Assembly (NCBI RefSeq): GCF_003418935.1 | Contig: NZ_QVMT01000009.1 | Location: forward strand, 124,001 to 188,000 | Direction: 5' to 3' | DNA: 64,000 nt | Source of the DNA: Emticicia sp. C21 | Lineage (GTDB): Bacteria > Bacteroidota > Bacteroidia > Cytophagales > Spirosomataceae | Shown: in pieces, positions 45,060 to 54,694 of the stretch | How the letters are laid out: every line of letters begins with the position of its first letter | Numbering within the stretch: the first letter of the stretch is position 1 | Notes under the pieces: model-generated | What the model saw: the letters and a program-made list of their open reading frames with translations, nothing else | What the model was told of the DNA's origin: nothing | Database searches by the model: none | Translations under genes and position numbers: made by a program

Positions 45060-45974
45060 TTATTTGCTTACTTCTACTTTCCAATCCCTGCCACTTGAAA
45101 TCCCATATCTATTGGCAAAGTCATTCATATTTATCCCGATTGATAAATTCATCAAACTATTCATATACAGCAAATTATCTCCCTCTTTTACATCTCCGAA
45201 AGTATGAACATAAGGCATTATGCCCTGAAATACCAGGCTATCTTTTGATAACACCTTTACATTCAGCATTTCTCCTGGTTTTACACCTAGTTTATCAAAA
45301 GTATTTTTGTCAATATTAGTCCAGACATTACCATATTGAATATCTAAAACTGGAATACCGCCTGAAGCTATACCATTTTCAAACCTTGACTTTGGATAGT
45401 CTAGCATTACTAATTGGTTATTTGGAATCACCTCCCCTACCTCAGCAAAACTGATTTTCCCTGATGCTAATTTAGCCCCAGAATAGGCAAATACATCCCG
45501 GCCATGAAAAGTGTATGAGTCTTGTGAGTCCGGACGGCGATTAGCACTTGAAATCTCTCTGATTTCTTCTACTCCTTCACTTTCAGCAACTAACGTAAAA
45601 AGGCCATTATCCGGGCCTACAAAATAATGATTGGCCTTGGTTTTCAGGATTATGGATTTGCGTTTTGTCCCTACTCCCGGGTCAACTACGCAAACAAAAA
45701 CTGTTCCCTCTGCCCAATAAGGTGCTGTTTGTTGCAGGCGATAGGCTCCTTCCCAGATATTATAAGTTGGTATCTCGTGAGTTAAATCATGAATGGTTAA
45801 TTCAGGAGATAGCTTCAAGGCAACACCTCTCATCGCCGCCACTGCTCCATCTTTCACCCCAAAATCGGTCATTAAAATCAGGGCTGATTTAGATTTGTCA
45901 GAAGAAATATAAAAAACACCCAAGGCGCCCAATATTAACAGTAAAATAAGACTCAATAAAATTTTACGTATCAT
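45060..45974 (-). CDS. Exported SAM hydrolase / SAM-hydroxide adenosyltransferase family protein
   Basis: The ATG at 45974 gives 304 residues starting MIRKILLSLILLLILGALGVFY, a signal peptide or N-terminal anchor; an earlier ATG at 46034 would bury this segment. The body is the DUF62 fold related to fluorinase and chlorinase: ALILMTDFGVKDGAVAAMRG, DLTHEIP, FVCVVDPGVGTKRKS, the TFHGRDVFAY motif, then a C-terminal beta-barrel. The nearby Asp/Arg/His set typical of water-using SAM hydrolases appears present. The known reaction is SAM plus water to adenosine plus methionine. Location outside the cytoplasm would be surprising because SAM is cytoplasmic. Confidence 0.82.
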   Translation of the reverse strand: MIRKILLSLILLLILGALGVFYISSDKSKSALILMTDFGVKDGAVAAMRGVALKLSPELTIHDLTHEIPTYNIWEGAYRLQQTAPYWAEGTVFVCVVDPGVGTKRKSIILKTKANHYFVGPDNGLFTLVAESEGVEEIREISSANRRPDSQDSYTFHGRDVFAYSGAKLASGKISFAEVGEVIPNNQLVMLDYPKSRFENGIASGGIPVLDIQYGNVWTNIDKNTFDKLGVKPGEMLNVKVLSKDSLVFQGIMPYVHTFGDVKEGDNLLYMNSLMNLSIGINMNDFANRYGISSGRDWKVEVSK

Positions 45975-46061
45975 AGCTGATAATTTTAGGTTTAATAGCC
46001 ACTGAAGATAAGTTTTAGGGATAATATTTGACAAATTACAAAATTTGAAGCCTTAAAATGC

Positions 46062-46069
46062 TATTTTTG
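46062..46069 (+). promoter_or_regulatory. Candidate -7 box of the leuS promoter
   Basis: TATTTTTG matches the Bacteroidota consensus TAnnTTTG exactly and lies 45 bases before the leuS ATG. The nearest upstream TTTG (46044-46047) is only 14 bases away, shorter than usual, so the call is tentative. Confidence 0.35.
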
Positions 46070-46114
46070 CAAAAATTTTCACTCAAACACGTTTACACAA
46101 TTATTCTATATTAT

Positions 46115-48907
46115 ATGTCGGAGTATAACCATCGTGAGATTGACAAGAAATGGCAACAATTCTGGGAAGAAAACAAAACCTATGAAGTAAAGATTGACCA
46201 TTCGAAACCTAAGTTTTATGTATTAGATATGTTCCCTTATCCATCAGGGGCAGGCTTACACGTGGGTCATCCACTCGGATACATAGCCAGCGATATCTAC
46301 TCAAGATACAAAAAACTCAAAGGTTTTAATGTCCTTCACCCGATGGGCTTTGACTCGTTTGGTCTGCCTGCGGAACAATATGCTATTCAGACTGGTCAAC
46401 ACCCTGCTATCACTACAGAGGCAAATATCAGCACTTATATCAGCCAGTTGAAGAAAATCGGCTTCTGCTATGACTGGAGCAGAGAAGTTCGCACCTCTGA
46501 CCCAAAATATTATAAATGGACGCAGTGGATTTTCATGGAGTTGTTTAAAAGCTGGTATAATAAAGATTCTGATAAAGCAGAACCGGTAGAGACATTGTAT
46601 GAAAAGTTTGCCGAGAATGGTACAAAAGGAGTAAATGCCGTTTGTGATGAAGATGTAAGAAGTTTTACTGCAGAAGAATGGAATGCACTTTCAGAAACTG
46701 AGCAATATACTATCTCGTTAAAATACCGATTGACTTATCTTTCGGAAGCAGTAGTAAATTTCTGTCCTGCTTTGGGTATGGTATTATCAAATGACGAGGT
46801 GAAAGATGGTGTTTCTGAACGTGGAGGTTACCCGGTGATTCAGAAAAGAATGCAGCAGTGGATGATGCGCATTACTGCTTACGCTGACCGCTTGATTAGT
46901 GGTTTAACTACCATTGATTGGTCTGATTCATTAAAAGAGCAACAACGCAACTGGATTGGCCGCTCGGTTGGTGCCATGGTAAAGTTTGAAGTCGAAAATA
47001 AGCCAGACACCTTAATTGAGGTTTTCACAACCCGAGTTGATACAATCTATGGGGTATCTTTTATGGTTTTAGCACCCGAGCATGAATGGGTAACTAGTTT
47101 AACCACACAGGAACAAAAAGAAAGTATTGACAACTATATTACTGAAACTCAAAAACGCTCTGAATTAGACCGTATGTCTGATGTAAAAAAGGTTTCAGGA
47201 GCATTTACAGGTAGCTATTGTATCAATCCATTCAGTGGAGAAAAAGTACCTATCTGGATTGCAGATTATGTATTGGCTGGTTATGGTACAGGCGCAGTAA
47301 TGGGTGTACCATCAGGTGATCAACGAGATTGGAATTTTGCGACACATTTCAATCTACCAATCGTTCCGATTTTAGATTCTCAGCAGGATATTGAAACTCA
47401 GGCCGATGCTACTAAGGAAGGTAAATATATCAATTCTGGTATTATTAATGGCCTAGGTTATCAGGAAGCAACTAAAAAACTAATTGACTCATTGGAAGAA
47501 AGAGGCATTGGTAAAGGAAAAGTAAACTACCGCTTAAGAGATGCGGTTTTTGCCCGCCAGCGATATTGGGGTGAGCCTGTTCCTATTTATTTTAAGGACA
47601 ATTTGCCTTATTTAATCGATGAAAAAGATTTGCCAATGGTTTTACCCGAAATTGATAAATATCTACCAACAGAAGATGGTGAACCACCACTAGGTCGTGC
47701 CGATGGCTGGAATTACAAGGGTAATCAATACGAACTAAGTACAATGCCGGGTTGGGCAGGAAGTAGCTGGTACTGGTTCAGATACATGGATGCTCACAAC
47801 GAAAACGAGTTTGCCTCAAAAGAAGCCATTGATTACTGGCAGAATGTTGACTTGTATCTGGGTGGTACAGAACATGCAACCGGACACTTATTATACAGCC
47901 GTTTCTGGAACAAATTCCTGAAAGACAGAGGTTATGTGCCACAAGAAGAATATGCCTTGAAATTAATTAATCAGGGGATGATTCAAGGGAAATCAAGTTT
48001 GGTTTATCGTTTGAAATCAAGTGAGGGAGCTGACAAAAACCCGATTTTCGTATCGTACAATTTAAGAAACCAGTATGAAACCACTACAATTCATGTTGAC
48101 GTAAGTTTAGTTAAGAATGATGTTTTAAACGTTGAGAAGTTTAAAATATGGAGACCAGATTTAGCCAGTGCTCAATTTATTCTTGAAGACGATAAATACG
48201 TTTGTGGTTCTCAAGTCGAAAAAATGTCTAAGCGACTTTATAATGTTGTTAATCCAGATGACATTGTAGAAGAATACGGCGCGGATACTTTCAGATTATA
48301 CGAAATGTTCTTAGGGCCATTGACAGAAAGCAAGCCATGGGATACTCGTGGTATTGAGGGAACTCATCGCTTTATCCGTAAGCTATGGCGATTGTTCTAT
48401 GATCAGAATGGTAAATATATAGTGACAGATGCTGAGCCGACAAAAGCAGAACTGAAAGCATTGCACAAAACCATTAAGAAAGTGTCTGAAGATGTTGAGA
48501 GCTTCTCTTTCAATACATCAGTAAGTACTTTTATGATTTGTGTGAATGAACTATCTGATTTGAAATGCTCTAAAAAGGCTATTCTGGATCAGTTAGTAAT
48601 TGTTTTATCTGCTTATACCCCACATATTTCAGAAGAATTATGGGAGATATTAGGTAATGAAAAAGGGACAATCACTCACCAAAGCTATCCGGAATTTAAC
48701 GCTGATTATCTAATAGAAGATTCATTCGAATATCCCATTCAGATAAATGGTAAAGTAAGAACTACTATTTCATTCCCGGCAGATATGAGCAAAGAAGATA
48801 TAGAAAAAGGAGTTTTAGCCAATGAAAACGTTATCAAATGGTTGGAAGGTAATACACCTAAAAAATTAATTATAGTGCCTAAGAGAATTGTGAATGTGGT
48901 GATTTAA
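46115..48907 (+). CDS. leuS: Leucine-tRNA ligase
   Basis: 930 residues from the ATG at 46115 ([21 protein letters not shown]), the conserved N-terminus; the frame is open upstream to 46058. The class I HIGH-type signature lies in [16 protein letters not shown] (about 39-54), the editing domain spans about 220-400 with [14 protein letters not shown] and [15 protein letters not shown], and the KMSKS loop is [15 protein letters not shown] near residue 710. A C-terminal anticodon-binding domain completes it. It charges tRNA-Leu. It is divergent from the SAM hydrolase gene and ends in an unusual double palindrome. Confidence 0.97.
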   Translation: MSEYNHREIDKKWQQFWEENKTYEVKIDHSKPKFYVLDMFPYPSGAGLHVGHPLGYIASDIYSRYKKLKGFNVLHPMGFDSFGLPAEQYAIQTGQHPAITTEANISTYISQLKKIGFCYDWSREVRTSDPKYYKWTQWIFMELFKSWYNKDSDKAEPVETLYEKFAENGTKGVNAVCDEDVRSFTAEEWNALSETEQYTISLKYRLTYLSEAVVNFCPALGMVLSNDEVKDGVSERGGYPVIQKRMQQWMMRITAYADRLISGLTTIDWSDSLKEQQRNWIGRSVGAMVKFEVENKPDTLIEVFTTRVDTIYGVSFMVLAPEHEWVTSLTTQEQKESIDNYITETQKRSELDRMSDVKKVSGAFTGSYCINPFSGEKVPIWIADYVLAGYGTGAVMGVPSGDQRDWNFATHFNLPIVPILDSQQDIETQADATKEGKYINSGIINGLGYQEATKKLIDSLEERGIGKGKVNYRLRDAVFARQRYWGEPVPIYFKDNLPYLIDEKDLPMVLPEIDKYLPTEDGEPPLGRADGWNYKGNQYELSTMPGWAGSSWYWFRYMDAHNENEFASKEAIDYWQNVDLYLGGTEHATGHLLYSRFWNKFLKDRGYVPQEEYALKLINQGMIQGKSSLVYRLKSSEGADKNPIFVSYNLRNQYETTTIHVDVSLVKNDVLNVEKFKIWRPDLASAQFILEDDKYVCGSQVEKMSKRLYNVVNPDDIVEEYGADTFRLYEMFLGPLTESKPWDTRGIEGTHRFIRKLWRLFYDQNGKYIVTDAEPTKAELKALHKTIKKVSEDVESFSFNTSVSTFMICVNELSDLKCSKKAILDQLVIVLSAYTPHISEELWEILGNEKGTITHQSYPEFNADYLIEDSFEYPIQINGKVRTTISFPADMSKEDIEKGVLANENVIKWLEGNTPKKLIIVPKRIVNVVI

Positions 48908-48913
48908 AAAATA

Positions 48914-48995
48914 CCCCTAACTCCTGAAGGGGAATTAAAAAAGCTCTTGCCAAATAAATGGAAGAGCTTTTTTCATCCCCTTCAGGGGTTAGGGG
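48914..48995. terminator. Composite terminator: inner hairpin nested in a CCCCTAAC palindromic repeat
   Basis: The inner stem AAAAAAGCTCTT (48937-48948) with AAGAGCTTTTTT (48962-48973) is a 12-bp terminator with T-runs on both strands. It is enclosed by a 20-base outer arm, CCCCTAACTCCTGAAGGGGA (48914-48933), complementary to 48976-48995 with a single G-T pair. The outer arm itself contains the small palindrome CCTGAAGG/CCTTCAGG. This looks like a mobile or amplified intergenic repeat placed around a terminator. It serves the convergent leuS and PIG-L genes. Confidence 0.75.
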
Positions 48996-48999
48996 CATA

Positions 49000-51471
49000 T
49001 CACTTACCTACTGAAATCATATTGGCAAATAAACGATAAGCTCCCGGCACACCCGCAGGTAATTCTCTGAAAAAAGCTAAGCCTGTAAATACAAAATTCC
49101 CTTTGCCATATTTGGCATATAATACGCTCCCCTCTTCCTCTCTTTCATTGGCATCATGCATCGAGAAAATGGTTTCATACTCTTTTGCCCATTTATCTGC
49201 AAAATACAGTCCTCTTTCCTGAATCCAGCCTTCAAAATCTTTTTGCGTAATTTTGTTTGGTGTATTTAATAATACATGAGCAGGGTTTAAGATTTTTACT
49301 TCGGCATTTTCGTCAGTCACACGACCGCGTCCGATACCAAAGTTATACGGCCCCATTTCTTTTACTTTTGATGTTCCATAGAAAGCATTTGTCTGATACT
49401 GCGTAACTACTGTTCCACCATTTTTCACATAATCCATCAATTTCTCCTGAAAGAACTTCAAATGTTCTTCAGTATTGTAGGCACGCACTCCTACAATGAT
49501 GGCATCATATCCTGTTAAGTCTTTACCCAATTCAATAGGAGTAAGCATAGTTACCTGATAGCCAATCTGTGTCAATGCTGCAGGTACTTCATCACCCGCA
49601 CCGGCTATATAACCTATTTTTGTCCCTTTTTTCTTTAAATCTATTCTGATAGCCTTTGCTTCTGAAATAGGATAAAGAGTCAATGTTGGAATATGCTTGT
49701 AATCTATCGTAGCAATGCCGCGATTATAAGTACCATTGGCCGTTTTTACAACCGCTTTTAAACTTATCTCTGAGGCAGTGGTAGATGGGAATACTTTGAA
49801 TATTACGTTTTTCTCTTCGTATTTATCTTTCAAATCAAAGTTAATAGAAGCAGGTTCGGCTCTCCAACCGCTCGGAATACTTAAGGCAATAGAACCAGAC
49901 ACATTTCTCTTACCCGCTTTCAAAGTTACATGCACATCTTTTGGTTGATTATCGGCAAAGGCATAAACCTTTTCATCAATAGTCGCCATCACTTCCGGAC
50001 GAACTTCAAAGTAGCGATATATTTCACCAATCGATGGCTCAACAAATTTATAGGTCAATGGCGTCTGGAAATTGAATTGCTTGCCTTCAATTGAAAACGT
50101 ATAATCACACACTAAATCGGCTTGCTTAATGGGTAAACCTCTTAATAACTGGTCATTTACTTTATAAAATCCCTTTTCTTTCTCTTCCATTAACCAATAA
50201 GGCTGGGTGATAGGTGTGATACTTGGTATTTGCAAATCAAAATTCTGATTGACAGGTACATTGTAAGCCAATTTCAGATTCATGGCTGAATCTTTTCCGG
50301 TTCCCTTAAAACTTACTTTCTCTAATATAATATTGGCATTTGACCGAGCCACTACATTGAGATTCACTTTAATCTTGTCACCACCAGCTACCGAATAATC
50401 TGATGGATTTGCCTCAAACCATAACCCAGCACATGCCAATATCAAGTCTTTTACCTCATTTTTCTTATAGGTTGTCCAAACATTTTCTTCCAGTCCATTA
50501 ATAGCATTATAAATATTAATCAAAGCCGGGACTGATGCAGATGGGTTTTCAACCTTAAAGTTGCTTAACATTTCATTTACTAATCCCTGCACTTTTTCAC
50601 CACCTTTCACACGTTTCCACGTCATATCAATACCATCAAATAGATCCTCTTTTGCAGGCTCTCCAACTTTATGCAAGGCATAATCTACGCGTTGCCCTCT
50701 TGTTCTAGCCGAACCAAAGCCCTGACTTTTATGCATACTTCTTGCCTCCGCAGCTATTTCTGTATAAGATTTCCCTAGCAAAGCATTATAATTTCCTAGT
50801 TGAATTTTAATATAGCTTCCCTCTTCAGGAGAAGTATTCTGAAAATTAGGTGAGAAAGAATTCCACACCACACGTTTTACCTGCCATGGTTTTACGTAGG
50901 CCAATTGCTCAGGAAAACGATTTGGGTCTGCCGCAGCCTTATATGCTTCTTCTGATAATACAGCAGATGCTGAATGATGACCATGACCTGCGCGTGCATC
51001 GGGCGGGAAGCGATTGACCATTATATCAGGCTGAAAATTACGGATTCGCCAAACCAAATCTGAGAGAATTTGTTCTTTGCCCCAAGTGCTTAGAGCTTCG
51101 TCCGTAGTTTTTGTAAAGCCAAAGTCATTGGCTCTTGTAAAATATTGTTCGCCACCATCAATGCTTCTGGCGCCTAAAAGCTCATGCGTTCTCAAATAGC
51201 CAACGTATTCACCTTGTTCAGAGCCTATCAGGTTTTGTCCGCCATCACCTCTGGTCATGGCTATATATCCTGCACGAACCATCCTCTCTTTCGAAAGCCA
51301 AGTAATAAAAAGTGTATTTTCGTCATCAGGGTGCGCAGCAACATATAAGACGTTTCCTACTACATTCAATCGTTTCATCGCCTGTATGATTTCCCCTGCA
51401 CTCATCTGTTTCGTTTGCCCGAAACTAAACGTATAATAAAAAAGGAGTAAAAAAATTAGGGTTTTCTTCAT
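49000..51471 (-). CDS. Secreted PIG-L family deacetylase with C-terminal GATase-like domain
   Basis: 823 residues when started at MKKTLIFLLLFYYTFSFGQ, a good signal peptide (an ATG three codons earlier is also open). The N-terminal domain (about 25-300) is a LmbE/PIG-L zinc deacetylase: AAHPDDE supplies the first ligands and catalytic Asp, and GHGHHSAS near residue 170 the later histidine ligand. A long beta-sandwich middle follows. The last about 220 residues show a flavodoxin/GATase1-like fold (GTKIGYIAGAGDEVPAAL, DAIIVGVRAYN, VKNGGTVVTQYQ). The enzyme probably removes N-acetyl groups from an extracellular amino sugar or glycoconjugate; the exact substrate is unknown. Confidence 0.83.
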   Translation of the reverse strand: MKKTLIFLLLFYYTFSFGQTKQMSAGEIIQAMKRLNVVGNVLYVAAHPDDENTLFITWLSKERMVRAGYIAMTRGDGGQNLIGSEQGEYVGYLRTHELLGARSIDGGEQYFTRANDFGFTKTTDEALSTWGKEQILSDLVWRIRNFQPDIMVNRFPPDARAGHGHHSASAVLSEEAYKAAADPNRFPEQLAYVKPWQVKRVVWNSFSPNFQNTSPEEGSYIKIQLGNYNALLGKSYTEIAAEARSMHKSQGFGSARTRGQRVDYALHKVGEPAKEDLFDGIDMTWKRVKGGEKVQGLVNEMLSNFKVENPSASVPALINIYNAINGLEENVWTTYKKNEVKDLILACAGLWFEANPSDYSVAGGDKIKVNLNVVARSNANIILEKVSFKGTGKDSAMNLKLAYNVPVNQNFDLQIPSITPITQPYWLMEEKEKGFYKVNDQLLRGLPIKQADLVCDYTFSIEGKQFNFQTPLTYKFVEPSIGEIYRYFEVRPEVMATIDEKVYAFADNQPKDVHVTLKAGKRNVSGSIALSIPSGWRAEPASINFDLKDKYEEKNVIFKVFPSTTASEISLKAVVKTANGTYNRGIATIDYKHIPTLTLYPISEAKAIRIDLKKKGTKIGYIAGAGDEVPAALTQIGYQVTMLTPIELGKDLTGYDAIIVGVRAYNTEEHLKFFQEKLMDYVKNGGTVVTQYQTNAFYGTSKVKEMGPYNFGIGRGRVTDENAEVKILNPAHVLLNTPNKITQKDFEGWIQERGLYFADKWAKEYETIFSMHDANEREEEGSVLYAKYGKGNFVFTGLAFFRELPAGVPGAYRLFANMISVGK

Positions 51472-51701
51472 TGTTATCAAAAATTATACAATATTTAGGT
51501 TTGAGCGGCTAATGACCGATGATAGATTTCTTGAATTACATTTTTTGGGATAAATTTGTTCAATAAATGAGACACTCTATGCAAATATATTTATTTAATA
51601 TAAACACACTGCTGTGAGTAGACGTAGGGATTCACTTAGTCTGCAAAAAAGGTTTTATCCACTGTTTCTATTGGTCAGAAAAATACTAATGATCCGAATC
51701 T

Positions 51702-54539
51702 ATGCGTACAACTCTACTTATTTTTGCCACACTTATCACATTTACCACAATAGGTCAGAAAGTTAATAAAGATTTTATTGATGGAGAAATTTATTTAAAA
51801 GTGAAACAAAAGCCTCTAGGTGCTGTTTCGAGCGCTGTTAATTTGTCGAGCGAATTGCAGTTTTTACAAAAGTTTTCTTCCGAATTTGTTTTGCAACAAG
51901 CTACCAAACCGTTTTATACTAACAATTCGGAAAATCTTCAAAAAATATATCGCTTAAAGCTGAAAAATCCTGAAAGAACGGATGAAATGCTTAAAACATT
52001 AAAGCAATTACCAGAAGTAGCTTTAGTTGAGAAAGTTCGGTTCAGACAAATCATTGCCACACCTAACGACCCTAGTACAAATTCGCAGTGGTTCCTGAAT
52101 AAAATTAAAGCCTTCGAAGCATGGGATGTTAACCCGGGTGGTGCCAGTGTTGTAGTAGCAGTTGTTGACAATGCCATTCAAACCAACCACCCTGATTTAC
52201 AAGCCAATATGTTGCCCGGAAAAGATCTGGGAGATGATGACAATAATCCTAATCCACCTAATATTACATTTAGCCATGGTACACATGTGGCAGGTATTGT
52301 GAGTGCTGTCTCTAATAATAATCTGGGCGTTGCTTCGGCAAGCAATAATCGCGTAAAAGTCTTACCAATAAAAGCTACTCCTGACGGGGCTGACCCAAGA
52401 GGTATTTATTTTGGTTTCGAGGGAATTTTATGGGCAGCTGATAACGGAGCAGATATTATTAGTTTATCATGGGGTGGCATTGGATTCTCGCAGGCTGAGC
52501 AAGAAGTGATAGACTATGCCTATAATAAAGGCGTTATTGTGGTGGCCGCTGCTGGCAATGAGGACACATCTGTTGAAAGCTACCCTGCTGCTTACAGACA
52601 TGTGATTGGTGTTGCCAGCTTAGATAATAATGATCAACGAAGTTCTTTTTCCAATTATGGCTCCTGGGTAGATATTTCTGCTCCCGGTCGTGGAATTTTC
52701 AGCACTTATCCATTTAATACTTATTCCTCACTTAATGGTACTTCTATGGCTACGCCGTTGATTTCAAGTGCATTAGGATTTATCTGGTCTTGTTTTCCCT
52801 CACTAACACCCGCACAATTAGAAAGTCTATTAAAAAATACTGCTGACAATTTAGATTCCGCTAATCCTGGTTACAAAGGGCTATTGGGTGGCGGTAGAGT
52901 TAATTTGCTCAAAGCTATATCTTGTGCAAACAAAGGTTTGGCATCCGCCAATATCACGGTTAACGGTAGTTCATTTATTTGTCAAGGCCAGTCGGTTGCT
53001 CTTAATGCTAATCCTGGAGCTGGCAATACCTATCAATGGTTCAAGGATGGGGTACTTACTAACATTACCACCACCTCATTTAATGCCAGTGCTATAGGAA
53101 ATTATCAAGTAATTATCAGTAATGGCAGCTGTAGCATACTTTCAGAAAGAACAAAAATATCTTTGAATTCTTCTTTTACAAATGCTCCGACTGTTACAGA
53201 TAAAGAAGCTACGTATTGCACAGATTTAAGCCAGAATGGAGGCTTAAAAGCTACCGCAATCAGTTGTAATTACAGTGGCCCGACTACTTTTACATATAAT
53301 GGCCCGCTAGTTGGTTATGATGGTTTTGATAAGAGTGGTGATGATCCCACAGTAAACGTATTTAGCCTGACAGGCACAGCCACAAGCATAAAGGTTTCTG
53401 TTACCTGGCAAAAGAAAGATCAATTCGATAAAAACTCCTGTGATGATGAAGACGGCGGCAGTACTCCCTATAATGATGAGGTTTCTTTCAAATTACAGTC
53501 TCCTAGTGGTAAAATTATTACCCTAATTGCTAACGGGGTTTATTCAGGGGGAGCATCAACATCAGGTATTGTAACCACTGTTTTTCAGACTGGTGCGGGT
53601 CAAATACCCCAAGGGTCAGTACCAGCATCAGGTACATTTGCTCCAGCTCAATCATTTGCTACCTTCCTTAATGAGAATCCAAGTGGTATATGGACATTAT
53701 TACCGGAAGACGATAACGCAATTGACCCCTTGTGCGTAAAAGGCTTTTCTATGACTATAACTACTAATGGAACAAATCAACCTCCTGCTATTACCTGGTG
53801 GAGTGCTGCCAGTGGTGGAAATCTACTGGCAACTGGTTCTGATTATTTTCCTTCAACTACTAATATCGGAGAAAAGACTTTTTTTGCACAGGCAATTTGT
53901 GAGGGATTATGCCCGAGTCCGCGGATAGCTGTTAAATTAACTGTATTAACTATTCCACAGGTATATGTTTTTCCGGTCTCTTCCAATGTCTCTAATAATT
54001 CAAAATTCAAAGAATTGATTCAGAAGCAAACAATCAGGTTTACAAAAAATGATCAGAACATTTATCAGATTTATGATGCTTCTAATCCCCAGTCTGATTA
54101 TGTTCCAATTGGTGATACTCCACCTTTAACAAGTCCTGTAACGCTGTGTACAACCGGAGAATCTTATTTATTAATAGCACAGGATTGCCCGACAAGCGTG
54201 ATAACCTGGAACAACGGGGCCAATGGGCAGTCGTTGATGGTCACTCCTTCCTCTCCAATAGGTTATAATGCTTATTGTCATAAAGAGTGGTCGCCATGCG
54301 CACCTATTTCTTCTAACAATATTTTGTTTGTTTCTCCTGCAGACGCTGTTGCTATTAATAATAAAGTATATGCTAATTCTGTGCAGACTTTTACAGGTAA
54401 TACTATTACTGCTACCAATTTTATAGAAACACCGACCCAAACCATTTATAGAGCTAATAATTCCGTTATATTAGGTGCAGGGTTTAGTGTAAGTGCCAAT
54501 AGCGTTTTTACAGCAAGGATTGGGGGCTGTGGTGATTGA
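51702..54539 (+). CDS. Secreted subtilisin-like serine peptidase with P-domain and C-terminal coathanger-type domain (copy 1)
   Basis: 945 residues. Signal peptide (1-18, ending TIG before Q), propeptide (about 20-115), then an S8 catalytic domain (about 125-405) with D156 in VVDNAIQ, H192 in HGTHVAG, oxyanion N286 in AAAGNE and S348 in NGTSMATP. One Ig-like domain follows (about 415-495, QWFKDGVLT), then a proprotein-convertase-type P-domain (about 510-690: GFDKSGDDPTVNV, YNDEVSFKLQSPSGKI, SGIWTLLPEDD). A Cys-rich beta region and the final C-terminal domain end GAGFSV...RIGGCGD. It is a paralogue of the gene at 57450-60743 and shares its last domain with the metallopeptidase at 12882. Confidence 0.9.
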   Translation: MRTTLLIFATLITFTTIGQKVNKDFIDGEIYLKVKQKPLGAVSSAVNLSSELQFLQKFSSEFVLQQATKPFYTNNSENLQKIYRLKLKNPERTDEMLKTLKQLPEVALVEKVRFRQIIATPNDPSTNSQWFLNKIKAFEAWDVNPGGASVVVAVVDNAIQTNHPDLQANMLPGKDLGDDDNNPNPPNITFSHGTHVAGIVSAVSNNNLGVASASNNRVKVLPIKATPDGADPRGIYFGFEGILWAADNGADIISLSWGGIGFSQAEQEVIDYAYNKGVIVVAAAGNEDTSVESYPAAYRHVIGVASLDNNDQRSSFSNYGSWVDISAPGRGIFSTYPFNTYSSLNGTSMATPLISSALGFIWSCFPSLTPAQLESLLKNTADNLDSANPGYKGLLGGGRVNLLKAISCANKGLASANITVNGSSFICQGQSVALNANPGAGNTYQWFKDGVLTNITTTSFNASAIGNYQVIISNGSCSILSERTKISLNSSFTNAPTVTDKEATYCTDLSQNGGLKATAISCNYSGPTTFTYNGPLVGYDGFDKSGDDPTVNVFSLTGTATSIKVSVTWQKKDQFDKNSCDDEDGGSTPYNDEVSFKLQSPSGKIITLIANGVYSGGASTSGIVTTVFQTGAGQIPQGSVPASGTFAPAQSFATFLNENPSGIWTLLPEDDNAIDPLCVKGFSMTITTNGTNQPPAITWWSAASGGNLLATGSDYFPSTTNIGEKTFFAQAICEGLCPSPRIAVKLTVLTIPQVYVFPVSSNVSNNSKFKELIQKQTIRFTKNDQNIYQIYDASNPQSDYVPIGDTPPLTSPVTLCTTGESYLLIAQDCPTSVITWNNGANGQSLMVTPSSPIGYNAYCHKEWSPCAPISSNNILFVSPADAVAINNKVYANSVQTFTGNTITATNFIETPTQTIYRANNSVILGAGFSVSANSVFTARIGGCGD

Positions 54540-54611
54540 TTTGTATTCTTGTTAGACGTATTCTATCTAAGGTATATTACCCATCAATTTCCATATCTAT
54601 AATAAACAACA

Positions 54612-54672
54612 TTAAACTATAAAAGAAAAGCCGCTGATAAAATTTATCAGCGGCTTTTCTTTTATAGTTTAA
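54612..54672. terminator. 30-bp perfect palindromic terminator
   Basis: Bases 54612-54641 and 54643-54672 are perfect reverse complements with one base between them: a GC-rich core (GCCGCTGATAAA with its complement) inside AT-rich flanks that act as T-runs in either direction. It separates the convergent subtilase and pyrophosphatase genes and can terminate both. Confidence 0.9.
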
Positions 54673-54694
54673 TCAATTGTTCTTACAACAAATA

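Noticed and set aside
52950-53170. CRISPR-like or tandem DNA repeats in the Ig-coding parts of the subtilases
   Set aside because: The repeats are at protein level only; DNA copies are diverged and unevenly spaced.
51702-54539. Standard type 9 secretion C-terminal domain on the secreted peptidases
   Set aside because: The C-termini lack the usual lysine-rich ending after the last strands and instead end in a near-terminal Cys.
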